Below, in pieces: positions 17,229 through 26,226 of a stretch of 64,000 nt of DNA (positions are counted from its first letter, which is position 1; each line of letters opens with the position of its first letter). The stretch spans positions 52,655 to 116,654 of the forward strand of contig NZ_JWMA01000035.1 in the NCBI RefSeq assembly GCF_000812465.1. Reading direction: 5' to 3'. The DNA is from Cupriavidus sp. IDO. Its GTDB lineage: Bacteria; Pseudomonadota; Gammaproteobacteria; Burkholderiales; Burkholderiaceae. The notes below the pieces were generated by a model. It was given only the letters and a program-made list of their open reading frames with translations, ran no database searches and was not told the origin of the DNA. The position numbers and the translations under genes are program-made.

Positions 17229-18113
17229 ATGCACGCACGCAAGACCATCATCACCTGCGCGGTGACCGGCAATATCGTCACGCCCGAACAGCATCCCGGC
17301 TTGCCGGTCACGCCGGCCCAGATCGCCGACGCGGCACTCGAAGCCGCCGAGGCCGGCGCGGCCGCCGCACATATCCATGTGCGCGATCCTGAAACGGGCC
17401 GCCCGTCGATGTCGCTCGACTACTACGCCGATGTCATCGATCGCATCCGCAAGCAAAACCGCTCGCTGATCATCAACCTCACCACCGGGCCCGGCGGCCG
17501 CTTCGTGCCGAGCGAGGACGAGCCGCGCGTGGCCGCGCCGGGCACCACGCTGCTGCATCCAGCGAAGCGCGTCGAACACATCGCGGCGCTGCGTCCCGAC
17601 GTCTGCTCGCTCGACCTGAACACGATGAACTCCGGCGGCGACGTGGTCATCAACACGCCCGCCAACGTGCGCAAGATGGCCGGCGTGATCCGCGCGGCCG
17701 GCGTCATGCCCGAACTGGAGATCTTCGATTCCGGCGACCTCAACATGGCGCTCGACTTCATCCGCGAAGGCGTGCTGGACGGCCCCGGACTGTGGACCTT
17801 TGTGCTGGGCGTGAAGTACGGCTTTGCGCCGACGCCGGAAACCATCTTCTACGCGCGCAACATGCTGCCCGCCGGCGCCCACTGGTCGGCATTCGGCATC
17901 GGCCGCGCGGAATTCCCCATCGTCGCCCAGGCATGGCTCGCGGGCGGACATGTGCGCGTCGGCATGGAAGACAACATCTATCTGGAGAAGGGCGTGCTGG
18001 CACCAAGCAATGCGGCGCTGGTCGCCAAGGCGCGCGACATCGTCAGGTCGCTCGGCGGCGAGATTGCCTCGTCGGCCGACGCCCGGCGCACGCTCGGCCT
18101 GCGCGAGGCCTGA
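17229..18113 (+). CDS. Beta-keto acid cleavage enzyme (BKACE, DUF849)
   Basis: The 294-residue TIM-barrel protein has the Zn-binding HIHVRDPETGRPS (H48, H50) near the N-terminus, NLTTGPGG, and VGMEDNIYLEKG, which supplies the glutamate Zn ligand. BKACE enzymes split a beta-keto acid with acetyl-CoA to give acetoacetate and a new CoA ester. In this operon it would act on a ring-cleavage product such as a keto acid derived from maleylacetate. It lies 64 bases after the SDR, same strand. Confidence 0.9.
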   Translation: MHARKTIITCAVTGNIVTPEQHPGLPVTPAQIADAALEAAEAGAAAAHIHVRDPETGRPSMSLDYYADVIDRIRKQNRSLIINLTTGPGGRFVPSEDEPRVAAPGTTLLHPAKRVEHIAALRPDVCSLDLNTMNSGGDVVINTPANVRKMAGVIRAAGVMPELEIFDSGDLNMALDFIREGVLDGPGLWTFVLGVKYGFAPTPETIFYARNMLPAGAHWSAFGIGRAEFPIVAQAWLAGGHVRVGMEDNIYLEKGVLAPSNAALVAKARDIVRSLGGEIASSADARRTLGLREA

Positions 18114-18154
18114 TCCCGGCCATACAGAACGAAAGATTTCAGTAAGGAACCACT

Positions 18155-19132
18155 ATGAACACCATTCGAGTCAGCGAGAAAGCCCCCAATATCGACGCCC
18201 TGCAGCTTGAACTGCTCGGCGCGCCACGCCCGGAAGCGGCGGAGGGTCAGGTCATCATCGAAGTGGCCAGTGCCGGCGTGAACCCGAGCGACGTGAAGGC
18301 AACGCTCGGCCTGATGCCGCATGCGGTCTGGCCGCGTACGCCGGGCCGCGACTATGCCGGCGTCGTCGTCGATGGACCCTCCGGCCTGCTGGGCCAGCAG
18401 GTCTGGGGCAGCGGCGGCGAGCTCGGCATCCGCCGCGATGGCACGCATGGCAAGTACCTGCGCATCCAGGCCAGCGCGGTGCGCGCCAAGCCGGCGTCGG
18501 TGTCGCTGCTGGAAGCCGGCGCCGTGGGTGTGCCGTTCATCACCGCTTATGAAGGGCTGCGCCGCGCGGGCATGCCGCAGGCCGGCAGCACCGTGCTGGT
18601 GTGCGGCGGCAACGGCAAGGTGGGGCAGGCAACGATCCAGATCGCCACGGCGCTCGGCGCGCGCGTGTTTGCGGTGGAGCGCTCCGCGGAAGCCTATCGC
18701 GGCCATGCCAGCGGCGATGTGCGCATGATCGATGCCAGCAGGGAATCCATCGCCGCGGTGGTGCGCGAAGAGACCGACGGACACGGCGCGGACATCGTCT
18801 ACAACACGGTGGGGAGCCCATACTTCGAACAAGCCAACCAGGCCATGGCGATTGGCGCGGCGCAGATCTTCATCTCGACCATCGAGAAGCCGGTGCCGTT
18901 CGATATTTTCGCCTTCTACCGTGGCCAGCACACCTATGTAGGCGTCGACACCCTGGCGCTGGACAGCAACGCCTGCGCGGGCATCCTTGACCAGCTCGCA
19001 CCGATGTTTGCCTCGGGCGCGCTGCGGCCGTTCCCGGTCCTTTCCGACTACACCTATTCGCTTGCCAATGCCAAGGAGGCTTACCGGGCGGTCCTTCAAG
19101 GCGCGACCGAACGCGTGGTGCTCAAGCCATGA
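18155..19132 (+). CDS. Zinc-independent alcohol dehydrogenase/quinone reductase-like (MDR)
   Basis: The 325-residue protein has the GroES-like N-terminal domain (EVASAGVNPSDVKA, GRDYAGVV) and a Rossmann domain with VCGGNGKVGQATIQIA (about 150-165). No structural or catalytic zinc cysteines are seen, as in quinone oxidoreductases. It ends in ATGA overlapping the cupin gene, so the two are translationally coupled. NADPH-dependent reduction of an enone or quinone intermediate is plausible. Confidence 0.88.
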   Translation: MNTIRVSEKAPNIDALQLELLGAPRPEAAEGQVIIEVASAGVNPSDVKATLGLMPHAVWPRTPGRDYAGVVVDGPSGLLGQQVWGSGGELGIRRDGTHGKYLRIQASAVRAKPASVSLLEAGAVGVPFITAYEGLRRAGMPQAGSTVLVCGGNGKVGQATIQIATALGARVFAVERSAEAYRGHASGDVRMIDASRESIAAVVREETDGHGADIVYNTVGSPYFEQANQAMAIGAAQIFISTIEKPVPFDIFAFYRGQHTYVGVDTLALDSNACAGILDQLAPMFASGALRPFPVLSDYTYSLANAKEAYRAVLQGATERVVLKP

Positions 19133-19470
19133 ACACGACCCGGTTCGCACAGGCGCCGGCCTACTTTCCGGCCAATCATGAAGGCATGCACTGCCTGCGC
19201 CTGCAAGGGCATGAAGCGGGACCGTCCGAAGCGTTGTGGATGGGCGTCTCGGTGCTGCTGCCGGGGGGCCATACGACGATGGATGCCTCACCGGTGGAAA
19301 AGCACTATGTGGTGCTGGAAGGCGAAGTCTGCATCAGCACGCCCGATGAATCCGTGATGCTGGGCCAGTTCGATTCGGTACGGCTTGCACCCGGCGAGGC
19401 GCGGCAGGTGTCGAACCCGCACAACCGGCCGGCGCTGCTGCTGTTGGCCATGCCGTATTCGAAGGCGTAA
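19129..19470 (+). CDS. Small cupin-domain protein
   Basis: The 113-residue protein is a single cupin barrel: GVSVLLPGGHTTMDASPVEKHYVVLEGEVCIS (motif 1) and SVRLAPGEARQVSNPHNRPALLLLA (motif 2). Possible metal ligands include H in PGGH, E and H in VEKHYVV, and H in NPHN. It overlaps the end of the MDR gene by 4 bases. Such cupins can be metal-dependent isomerases, decarboxylases or dioxygenases; no specific activity can be assigned. Confidence 0.82.
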   Translation: MNTTRFAQAPAYFPANHEGMHCLRLQGHEAGPSEALWMGVSVLLPGGHTTMDASPVEKHYVVLEGEVCISTPDESVMLGQFDSVRLAPGEARQVSNPHNRPALLLLAMPYSKA

Positions 19471-19488
19471 CTTTTTTCTACGGCTTTT

Positions 19489-19502
19489 TGCAAACGTTTG
19501 CT
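19489..19502. promoter_or_regulatory. LacI-family operator 1B (TGCAAACGTTTGCT)
   Basis: Thirteen of 14 positions match operator 1A. It lies about 130 bases before the Bug-protein gene and just after the cupin stop, so the binding-protein gene appears to have its own LacI-controlled promoter. Confidence 0.78.
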
Positions 19503-19632
19503 TAGTGTGCCCGCAGGCGGTCCTGCGGCCCGTCCACGAGAAGACACATCACTCATCGGCGACGCGCGGTGCCCGTGGCTGCGCTCGTCCTCGCGTACTT
19601 GCGTACTCGTATTACGTAGTAAGGAGACACAG

Positions 19633-20616
19633 ATGATCCGATCCATTCAAGGCACCGTGCTGGCCCTGGCGTCATCGTTGCTGCTGGCGGCGGCGCCCGC
19701 CGCCAACGCGCAACCGCAATACCCAAGCAAGCCGATCCGGCTGGTGGTGCCGTTCTCGGCAGGCAGCGCCACCGACATCCTGGCGCGCATCATTGGCAGC
19801 AAAATGGGCGAGGGTGGTACGTACCAGGTGATCGTGGACAACCGGCCCGGAGCCGGCGGCACCCTGGGTGCCACTGGCGTGGCCAAGGCGGCGCCGGACG
19901 GCTATACGCTGATCCTGGTTTCGGTCGGCCATGCGATCAATGCCACGCTGTACCCCAAGCTCTCTTATGACACGGTCAAGGATTTCGCGCCGGTCTCGCT
20001 GGTGGCAACGGTGCCCAATGTGTTGGTGGTCAATGCCGCCAGCAAGTACAAGTCGGTGCGGGACGTGGTCGCGGCTGCCAAGGCCACCCCGGGCGCGCTG
20101 AACTTCGACTCGGCGGGATCAGGCAGCTCCACGCACCTCAGCGGCGAGCTTTTCAAGATGCAGGCCGGCATCGACATCGTCCATATCCCATACAAGGGCA
20201 CGGGTGAGGCGCTCACCGACGTCATGGCCGGCCGCGGCGACATGATGTTCGCGCCCACCGTCTCGGCGATGCCGTTCGTCAGGCAGGGCAAGCTGCGGGC
20301 GCTGGCGGTCACCACGGCAAAGCGCGCCAGCACGCTGCCGGACATTCCCACGGTGGCGGAGTCCGGCTTGCCTGGCTACGCCTTCGATTCCTGGTTCGGC
20401 GTGCTGGCGCCGGCGGGCACGCCCAAGCCCATCGTCGATGCGCTCAACGCAGAGATCGGCAAGGCACTGGCCGCGCCCGATGTCCGCGAGCGACTGGCGG
20501 CGCAGGGTGCGGAACCGAAGCGCTCGTCGCCGCAGGAATTCGCCGCCTATATCCAGGCAGAGATCGGCAAGCTTGCCCCGGTGGTCCGGCAATCCGGCGT
20601 GAAGGGTGGCCAGTAG
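19633..20616 (+). CDS. Tripartite tricarboxylate transporter (Bug-type) substrate-binding protein
   Basis: The 327-residue protein has a signal peptide (ALASSLLLAAAPAANA) followed by the Bug hallmarks YPSKPIRLVVPFSAGSATDILAR, VDNRPGAGGTLG, KAAPDGYTL, and IPTVAESGLPGYAFDSWFG. AAGGAGACAC precedes the ATG at 19633. It is periplasmic and expected to bind a carboxylic acid. No TctA/TctB membrane genes are nearby, as is common for Bug proteins in this group. Operator 1B and the LacI gene downstream place it in the ring-cleavage regulon. Confidence 0.93.
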   Translation: MIRSIQGTVLALASSLLLAAAPAANAQPQYPSKPIRLVVPFSAGSATDILARIIGSKMGEGGTYQVIVDNRPGAGGTLGATGVAKAAPDGYTLILVSVGHAINATLYPKLSYDTVKDFAPVSLVATVPNVLVVNAASKYKSVRDVVAAAKATPGALNFDSAGSGSSTHLSGELFKMQAGIDIVHIPYKGTGEALTDVMAGRGDMMFAPTVSAMPFVRQGKLRALAVTTAKRASTLPDIPTVAESGLPGYAFDSWFGVLAPAGTPKPIVDALNAEIGKALAAPDVRERLAAQGAEPKRSSPQEFAAYIQAEIGKLAPVVRQSGVKGGQ

Positions 20617-20691
20617 GGCGGCCAGTAGCCGGGACACGGGCGGTGGCAGTGCAGGACAGGACGGGAAAAGGCGGAGCAACGCTGGCTTAGA

Positions 20692-21774
20692 ATGCCGACT
20701 ATTCCAACCCTCCGGGCTGCCGCCCCGCCAACCGCCGCCATGCCCGAGCGCAAGCGCCTTACCCTGAAAGACCTGGCTGCCGAGATCGACGTTCATTACT
20801 CGACCGTCTCGCGAGTGATGAACCCGGCCACGCGGCATCTCGTTGCGGACGAGGTGGCGGCACGCATCCTGCAACTGGCAGAGGCGCGCGGCTTCCGCCC
20901 CAACCGCATCGCGGCCGGGCTGCGCACCCAGCGCTCCGGCCTGGTGGGCGTCGTGCTGCCGGATATCGCCAACCCGGTGTTCCCACCCATCCTGGCCGGG
21001 ATTGAATCCGTGCTGGCGCAGCAGGGCTACGTGCCGATCGTGGTCAACGCCGGTACTGACAAGAGCCGCCAGCGCTTTATCATCGACCAGATGATCGGGC
21101 GCCAGGTGGAAGGGCTGGTGCTCGCCACCGCGGAGCGGGAGGACCCGGTCCTCGACTACTGCCTCAAGCAGAATATCCCCGTGGTCACGGTCAACCGGGG
21201 CGAAGAAACCGGACGGGTTTCCTGCGTGGTGAGTGACAACCTGCTGGCGATGCGCCTGACGGTCGACCACCTGGTGGAGCTGGGCCACCGCTGCATCGGA
21301 CATATCGCCGGACCGGCCTCGCTGTCCACCGGCTTCCTGCGGCGCGAGGGTTTCACCCAGGCGGTAAAGCGCCACCGCCTGCGGCGCGGTGAATGGCAGG
21401 TGATAGAGGCGGCCAGCTATTCGCGCGAAGCTGGCAGGCTGGCTTGCGAACAGCTCTTCGCGGCGTTCCCGCAGATGACGGCGATCGCCGCCGGCAACGA
21501 CCTGGTGGCGATGGGTTGCTACGACTTCATGCGCGAGCGCGGGGTGCGCTGCCCCGACGACGTCTCGGTGGTGGGCCACAACGACATGCCTTTCGCCGAC
21601 GCGCTGACGCCGCCGCTGACCACCGTGCGGATTGCCGTACACGAAATGGGCGAGGAGGCAGCCCGGCTTCTGCTCAGGAAGATCGACAAGCCTGCCTCCG
21701 ATGCCGTCACGGTGCAGCTGACGCCGCAGCTGATCGTGCGGGGTTCCACGGCGGCGCCGCGCTCGAGCCCGTGA
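20692..21774 (+). CDS. LacI-family transcriptional regulator (regulator of ring-cleavage regulon)
   Basis: The 360-residue protein has an N-terminal LacI helix-turn-helix (LTLKDLAAEIDVHYSTVSRVMNP) and a periplasmic-binding-protein-like effector domain ending RGSTAAPRSSP. The hinge helix reads RPNRIAAGLRT. An in-frame ATG at 20740 (MPERKRLTL) gives a more usual N-terminus. It follows the Bug gene on the same strand. The palindromes at 15397 and 19489 fit this family, so local repression relieved by a pathway intermediate is the likely role. Confidence 0.92.
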   Translation: MPTIPTLRAAAPPTAAMPERKRLTLKDLAAEIDVHYSTVSRVMNPATRHLVADEVAARILQLAEARGFRPNRIAAGLRTQRSGLVGVVLPDIANPVFPPILAGIESVLAQQGYVPIVVNAGTDKSRQRFIIDQMIGRQVEGLVLATAEREDPVLDYCLKQNIPVVTVNRGEETGRVSCVVSDNLLAMRLTVDHLVELGHRCIGHIAGPASLSTGFLRREGFTQAVKRHRLRRGEWQVIEAASYSREAGRLACEQLFAAFPQMTAIAAGNDLVAMGCYDFMRERGVRCPDDVSVVGHNDMPFADALTPPLTTVRIAVHEMGEEAARLLLRKIDKPASDAVTVQLTPQLIVRGSTAAPRSSP

Positions 21775-21860
21775 GGCCGGGCCCTGGGCATCCTTGCCAC
21801 CTATCGACGGTCTCGTGCGCTCATGACGGTGGCCGCCGATCCTGCCATGCGGGAGGCCGG

Positions 21861-22226
21861 TTATGCGGGATCGGAGTCGAGGAAGACATAGAGCGCTGCG
21901 ATCTTCTCGCCACGGACGATGATCACATCCAGGCCCGTATACTCGGGCGCTTCGCCGCGCGGGCCGGAAGCCCAGGCCAGACGGCCGGCGTTGTGGAGAG
22001 TCTGAGGCTCGCCGTGCGGCGTGTAGGCGAAGTGCGGGTGCGTCGCGCGAAGATCGCCTGCGAATTTGTCGAGAGCGTCGTGCCCAACCAATATACCCGG
22101 AGGCACGTAGAGCACGCAGTCCTCGGTATAGAGCTCCTCGATTGCCGCGCGGCGACGCGTTGCATCGCCTTCACCGAAGACCTCCTGGAGGTTGCGATAC
22201 AGCAGTTGGTGGGTACGGTCATGCAT
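21861..22226 (-). CDS. SnoaL-like (NTF2-fold) protein
   Basis: The 121-residue protein begins MHDRTHQLLYRNLQEVFGEGD and contains YTEDCVLYVPPG and LDVIIVRGEKIAALYVFLD, the pattern of SnoaL-like polyketide-cyclase-fold proteins. The start at 22226 is preceded by AAGGAG. It lies downstream of a DoxX gene on the same strand, and the pair is divergent from a LysR regulator. SnoaL-like proteins include isomerases and stress proteins; no substrate can be assigned. Confidence 0.82.
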   Translation of the reverse strand: MHDRTHQLLYRNLQEVFGEGDATRRRAAIEELYTEDCVLYVPPGILVGHDALDKFAGDLRATHPHFAYTPHGEPQTLHNAGRLAWASGPRGEAPEYTGLDVIIVRGEKIAALYVFLDSDPA

Positions 22227-22302
22227 AACACACTCCTTGATCAATGACTGGGGACCTTTGTGGCCGCCCCGGCTGGAGGGCTGTGCCACTCCAGCCGAGG
22301 TG

Positions 22303-22752
22303 TCAGGACCGGCGGCCATCGAGGCTTATACGACCGCCGCCGAATGCCATCACGTGCAGCAGACCGCCAGCCATCGCGATGTTCTTGAAGAAATGGATGA
22401 ACTGATTCTGGTCGCCGAAATGGTTGTGAAAGAACACGGCGGTCGCAAGCGTGAACAGGAAGAGAACACCCGCGACGATTCGAGTGCGGTAGCCGAGCAG
22501 AAGTGCGATCCCGCCGACAACCTCGACAAGCGTGGCGATACCGAGCGCTACCGTCGGAAACGGCAATCCGACTGACTGGATGTAGCCGATCATCGTTGCC
22601 GGTGCGGCGAGCTTCGAAAGCCCGGAAAGGATGAAGATGGTGCTGATCATCGCGCGGCCCAAGGCCGGGACAATGGTGGTGACAGCGCTGGTGACAGCGC
22701 CGGAAGTTGCCGAGGGGGTGATCCCGGCTTTTGCATAGGTCTGGTTGCTCAT
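22303..22752 (-). CDS. DoxX-family membrane protein
   Basis: The 149-residue protein has four predicted helices, and ALGRAMISTIFILSGLSKLAAPATMIGYIQSVGLPFP is the typical DoxX start. GIATLVEVVGGIALLLGYRTRIVAGVLFLFTLATAVFFH matches helices 2-3. AAAGGAC precedes the ATG. It is probably co-transcribed with the SnoaL-like gene 76 bases downstream and controlled by the divergent LysR gene at 22847. DoxX/SnoaL pairs under LysR control often respond to electrophiles, but that is family knowledge, not visible here. Confidence 0.88.
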   Translation of the reverse strand: MSNQTYAKAGITPSATSGAVTSAVTTIVPALGRAMISTIFILSGLSKLAAPATMIGYIQSVGLPFPTVALGIATLVEVVGGIALLLGYRTRIVAGVLFLFTLATAVFFHNHFGDQNQFIHFFKNIAMAGGLLHVMAFGGGRISLDGRRS

Positions 22753-22846
22753 GGGAATGTCCTTTGGGTGGATCGCCTGTCACGACGTTGGTGTGGTGCG
22801 ACCAGACAAATTTATGACGGTGTGCTATTTTTCGAAATAGAAATGA

Positions 22847-23827
22847 ATGCAAACCATTGTTGCAGGAATGTCGATGTCGAGGCTGCCGGATTTCGAAGGG
22901 CTCGCGATGTTCGCGAAGGTCGCCGAGGAAGGTTCGTTCGCCGCGGCGGCATCCACCATGGGTGTCTCGGTCGCCACAGTTTCCCGGGCCGTTACCCGCC
23001 TTGAAGAACGGCTCGGAGGCCGGCTGTTCAACCGTACCTCCCGACGGCTTGCGCTCACTGACTATGGCCACACGCTTGCCGAGCGAGCGGCGAGAATCTA
23101 CGCGGAGGCCGAGGAGGCAGAGGATTTTGCACGTGAGACCTCAAGCCGGCCGCGCGGCCTGGTAAAGCTCGCGGCGCCGCTCTCCTTCGGCGCTCGCTGG
23201 GTGGCTCCGTTGTTGCCCGAGTTCTTTCAGACCTATCCGGACATTTCCGTCGATCTTCATCTCACGGACGCACATACCGATCTGATCGGCGATGGCTTTG
23301 ACGCCGCCCTGCGCATCGCCATCATGGAAGACTCGTCACTTGTCGCACGTCTCATTGCACCCGTGCGTCGCTTTATCGTGGCATCTCCCGCCTATCTGTC
23401 TCGCCATGGCCGTCCTCGGCACCCGCGTGATCTTGGCGCCCACCAGTGTCTTTCCTACACCCACAGGAGTCAGCGCGACGTCTGGCGCTTTACCCATGAC
23501 AGTGGCGAGGAATGCACCGTCAGGCCGAGCGGAGCGTTGCGAGGAACCAGCGTGGAGGCACTACTGCCCACGGTCCTCGCCGGGCTTGCCCTCACCGAGC
23601 TTCCCGAGTTTGTCGCGACGCAGTATTTCCGGGACCGGCAGCTCGAGCCGGTTTTGACCGATTGGCGCCTGCCTGAAGGTGGTTTGCACTTCGTCACGCC
23701 CACTGCCCGCGCACGGCCCGCAAAGGTCAGTGCGTTGGCCGATTTTTTCATCTCCAGACTCACCGCGGCGGAGTGGAGCGCAGAGACGCTGCTGGACTGG
23801 AAATCTTCTGGCCCTCGCAGAGGGTGA
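22847..23827 (+). CDS. LysR-family transcriptional regulator
   Basis: The 326-residue protein has a winged helix-turn-helix (FEGLAMFAKVAEEGSFAAAASTMGVSVATVSRAVTRLEERLGGRLFNRTSRRLALT) and the LysR substrate-binding domain. The real start may be the ATG at 22868 (MSMSRLPDF), which leaves the usual short lead-in before the HTH. It is divergent from the DoxX/SnoaL pair, its likely target. It resembles the CrgA/YhjC-like LysR branch. Confidence 0.92.
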   Translation: MQTIVAGMSMSRLPDFEGLAMFAKVAEEGSFAAAASTMGVSVATVSRAVTRLEERLGGRLFNRTSRRLALTDYGHTLAERAARIYAEAEEAEDFARETSSRPRGLVKLAAPLSFGARWVAPLLPEFFQTYPDISVDLHLTDAHTDLIGDGFDAALRIAIMEDSSLVARLIAPVRRFIVASPAYLSRHGRPRHPRDLGAHQCLSYTHRSQRDVWRFTHDSGEECTVRPSGALRGTSVEALLPTVLAGLALTELPEFVATQYFRDRQLEPVLTDWRLPEGGLHFVTPTARARPAKVSALADFFISRLTAAEWSAETLLDWKSSGPRRG

Positions 23828-23916
23828 TTCCCAACGTGAAATTTGGAACTGCCCGCACCACATTGGCCGCTCTGAATGATGCGTCAGCCTGGCGATAAGG
23901 CCTGAGTATGGAAGTC

Positions 23917-23960
23917 AAGACGCGCGTCCAGGGACATTTCTCTCCGGGGGCGCGCGTCTT
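23917..23960. terminator. Long hairpin between convergent genes
   Basis: AAGACGCGCG (23917-23926) and CGCGCGTCTT (23951-23960) form a perfect 10-bp stem with a 24-base loop. It separates the LysR gene (ends 23827) from the convergent fusion gene (ends 24006). No T-run follows, so terminator function is tentative. Confidence 0.4.
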
Positions 23961-24005
23961 CGCAGGCCAGTTGCGCTGGACTTGACTGTCGAAGGAGTCG
24001 GGCGT

Positions 24006-26162
24006 TTACGCCATGGCTACAAACTGTGCCGAGCGGCCGACGCGCTCGCGACTCCAATCGGCAAACTCGGCCAATGTCCGCCCGGTCTCGGGCAAGAACG
24101 GGAACAGCGTGAAGACATGCACCGAATCCTCGATTACGCGCAGGGTCGTGTCTACCCCACTGGCCCGCGCCTTGTCAGCCAACCGCATGGTATCGCTTTG
24201 GAGTACCTCGCCCTCTGTGGCGGCAAGGAAGACCGGCGGCAGACCACCAAGGTCCCCATATAGCGGGGATACGAGCGGATCGGTTGGCTCGTGACCCTGG
24301 AAATAGGACGCGCCAAGCAGGCTCAGCGAGTCCCGGTGCGCTGCCGGGTCCTCTCCGGAGCGGGCCCGGACCGTCGGATCGCTCAAAGTCAGGTCGGCAA
24401 AAGGACAGACCGCAAGGATTCCGGCAGGCGCTGGCAAGCCAGCGCTGCGGATCGCGAGGGCCAGGGCCAGGGCCAGTCCACCGCCAGACGATTCGCCACT
24501 GAGGAGGATCTGTCGGGAAGGCATTCCGGTAGCGAGGAGACCACGATAGGCGTCCAGGGCATCGTCGACAGCGGCAGGGTAGGGGTGCTCAGGGGCAAGC
24601 CGGTAATCGACCGTGTAGCAGGCGCCGCCAACGGCCGCGGAAAGGCGATGCGCATACTCCAGCGAACTGCGCGCCGAGCCGAGCACGTAGGCGCCGCCAT
24701 GAAAATGCAGCACGACGGGGTTGTCCGCTGAAGCTTCAGCGGCGTCGACTCTGAGAGCCTGCACGCCGTGGAGTTCGACTTGCTCGATGGACACGTCGCG
24801 CGGCACCGGGAAGTGGTTCAGCAGCATACGGTCGTAAGCCTCGCGCATGCCATCGTGGCCGCGGGCCACGTCTTCTGGGGCGAAGGTATTTTTCCAGATG
24901 TCGAAGGCGCGCTGGCTCTCGGGCCGCTGCATGCGCTTGCCTTCTCTGGCATTGGCAATGCCCACCACTTCGTCGGGAGGTTGCCGGGCTGCCAGGCGTT
25001 CGTCGTGTCCCCATACAAAGGACCAGGAGGACTCGGCAAGCGGATCGATGCGAGCCATCCCTTTCCAGCGACCATTCCGTACGCGCACCCGCTCAGGGTC
25101 GGATTCGTGCACCATTTTCACAATGGCGCGGGCACCGGCCTGCACGCGGGTGGTGCGTGGTTGCCGGCGGCGCTCGTACTCGAGCAGTCGTTCGGCAACA
25201 CTCGCGTTGCTCTCCCTTGCCAGGGTGACCGCCAGGGTCCAGGCGTCCTCGATGGACTGGCATGCGCCCTGCGCCAGGAACGGCACCATGGCGTGAGCCG
25301 CGTCGCCCAGCAGTGTGATGCGGCCGGTGCCCCACGTTTCGATCGGATCCCGGTAATACATGCCCGTGATGAAGCCGGTCTCCACCTGATCGAGCAATGC
25401 GGTGACCGTCGGCTCGGCGCCCTGGAATGAGCGTCGCAGTTCCTCGACGTCGCCGCTGGTGCTCCAGCTTTCGCGATGCACTTCTCCTGCCGGTACGGAC
25501 GCGAGAATGCTGTACAGGTCCGGTCGCACCCAATACGAGATCACGGTGCGTCCCGGACCGAACCAGTTGTTGCCTCGCACGGGAAGCGGCAGGCCGGCAA
25601 GCTTGTGGGCAGGGATCAGCGCGCGCCACATCAGAATGTTGGCGAACTGCGTCTTTTCCGGCCCCCGGAGCGCTGCACGCACGGCCGAGTGAATGCCATC
25701 GGCACCCACCACCACGTCGGCCTCGAGCCGCTCCCCGCCGACAAGATCCACCCACGCCCGGTCGGCGTCCTGGCCGATCCAGGTGACCTTGGCACCGAGC
25801 CGGATAGCGCTCGCAGGCAGCCCACGTGCGAGGATATCGATCAGGTCGGCGCGATGAACGTTGTACATCGGCGCGCCATAGCGCCTGGCCGCTTCGGGGC
25901 CAAGTGGCGCAAAATACAGTCGGCGGCCGGGGACCAGGTCGCGGTAGTCAAAGCCATCAGGCTGCGTGGCAACGGCAGCAAGGTCTGCCTCGATGCCCAG
26001 TTCACGCAACACCAGTGCCCCATTGCTTGCTACCTGTATGCCGGCGCCAACCTCTGTCAGTTTTTCGGCTTGCTCCAGAACCACCGCGTCGATGCCGTGG
26101 TGCCGCAGCGCCAGCGCCGCACATAGTCCTCCGATGCCCGCCCCTACAATGATCACTCGCAT
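24006..26162 (-). CDS. Fusion: FAD aromatic monooxygenase + HSL-family alpha/beta hydrolase
   Basis: One 718-residue frame joins two enzymes. Residues 1-385 are a group A flavin monooxygenase like salicylate or 6-hydroxynicotinate hydroxylase: GAGIGG (7-12), VVGADGIHSAVR (151-162) and LLGDAAHAM (284-292). Residues ~415-718 are a hormone-sensitive-lipase-type esterase: HFHGGAYV (oxyanion hole, 487-494), GESSGG (nucleophile S558), an acidic residue near 650-657 and H682. Both sets of active-site motifs are intact. It is divergent from a TetR gene across 64 bases. A bifunctional enzyme that hydrolyses an ester or lactone and hydroxylates the aromatic acid (or the reverse order) is likely. Cytoplasmic. 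Confidence 0.88.
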   Translation of the reverse strand: MRVIIVGAGIGGLCAALALRHHGIDAVVLEQAEKLTEVGAGIQVASNGALVLRELGIEADLAAVATQPDGFDYRDLVPGRRLYFAPLGPEAARRYGAPMYNVHRADLIDILARGLPASAIRLGAKVTWIGQDADRAWVDLVGGERLEADVVVGADGIHSAVRAALRGPEKTQFANILMWRALIPAHKLAGLPLPVRGNNWFGPGRTVISYWVRPDLYSILASVPAGEVHRESWSTSGDVEELRRSFQGAEPTVTALLDQVETGFITGMYYRDPIETWGTGRITLLGDAAHAMVPFLAQGACQSIEDAWTLAVTLARESNASVAERLLEYERRRQPRTTRVQAGARAIVKMVHESDPERVRVRNGRWKGMARIDPLAESSWSFVWGHDERLAARQPPDEVVGIANAREGKRMQRPESQRAFDIWKNTFAPEDVARGHDGMREAYDRMLLNHFPVPRDVSIEQVELHGVQALRVDAAEASADNPVVLHFHGGAYVLGSARSSLEYAHRLSAAVGGACYTVDYRLAPEHPYPAAVDDALDAYRGLLATGMPSRQILLSGESSGGGLALALALAIRSAGLPAPAGILAVCPFADLTLSDPTVRARSGEDPAAHRDSLSLLGASYFQGHEPTDPLVSPLYGDLGGLPPVFLAATEGEVLQSDTMRLADKARASGVDTTLRVIEDSVHVFTLFPFLPETGRTLAEFADWSRERVGRSAQFVAMA

Positions 26163-26226
26163 GTCGCTACGCTCCTTGCCATAAGTAAGTGTTCCGTCTT
26201 AATTAATATAATTCGCTTAACTAGAG
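26163..26226. promoter_or_regulatory. Divergent promoter between fusion gene and TetR gene
   Basis: The 64 bases are strikingly AT-rich for this genome. They contain a consensus -10 box TATAAT at 26207-26212 for the plus strand, inside CTTAATTAATATAATTCGC, and a likely TetR operator around it. TetR binding would control both directions. Confidence 0.5.
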
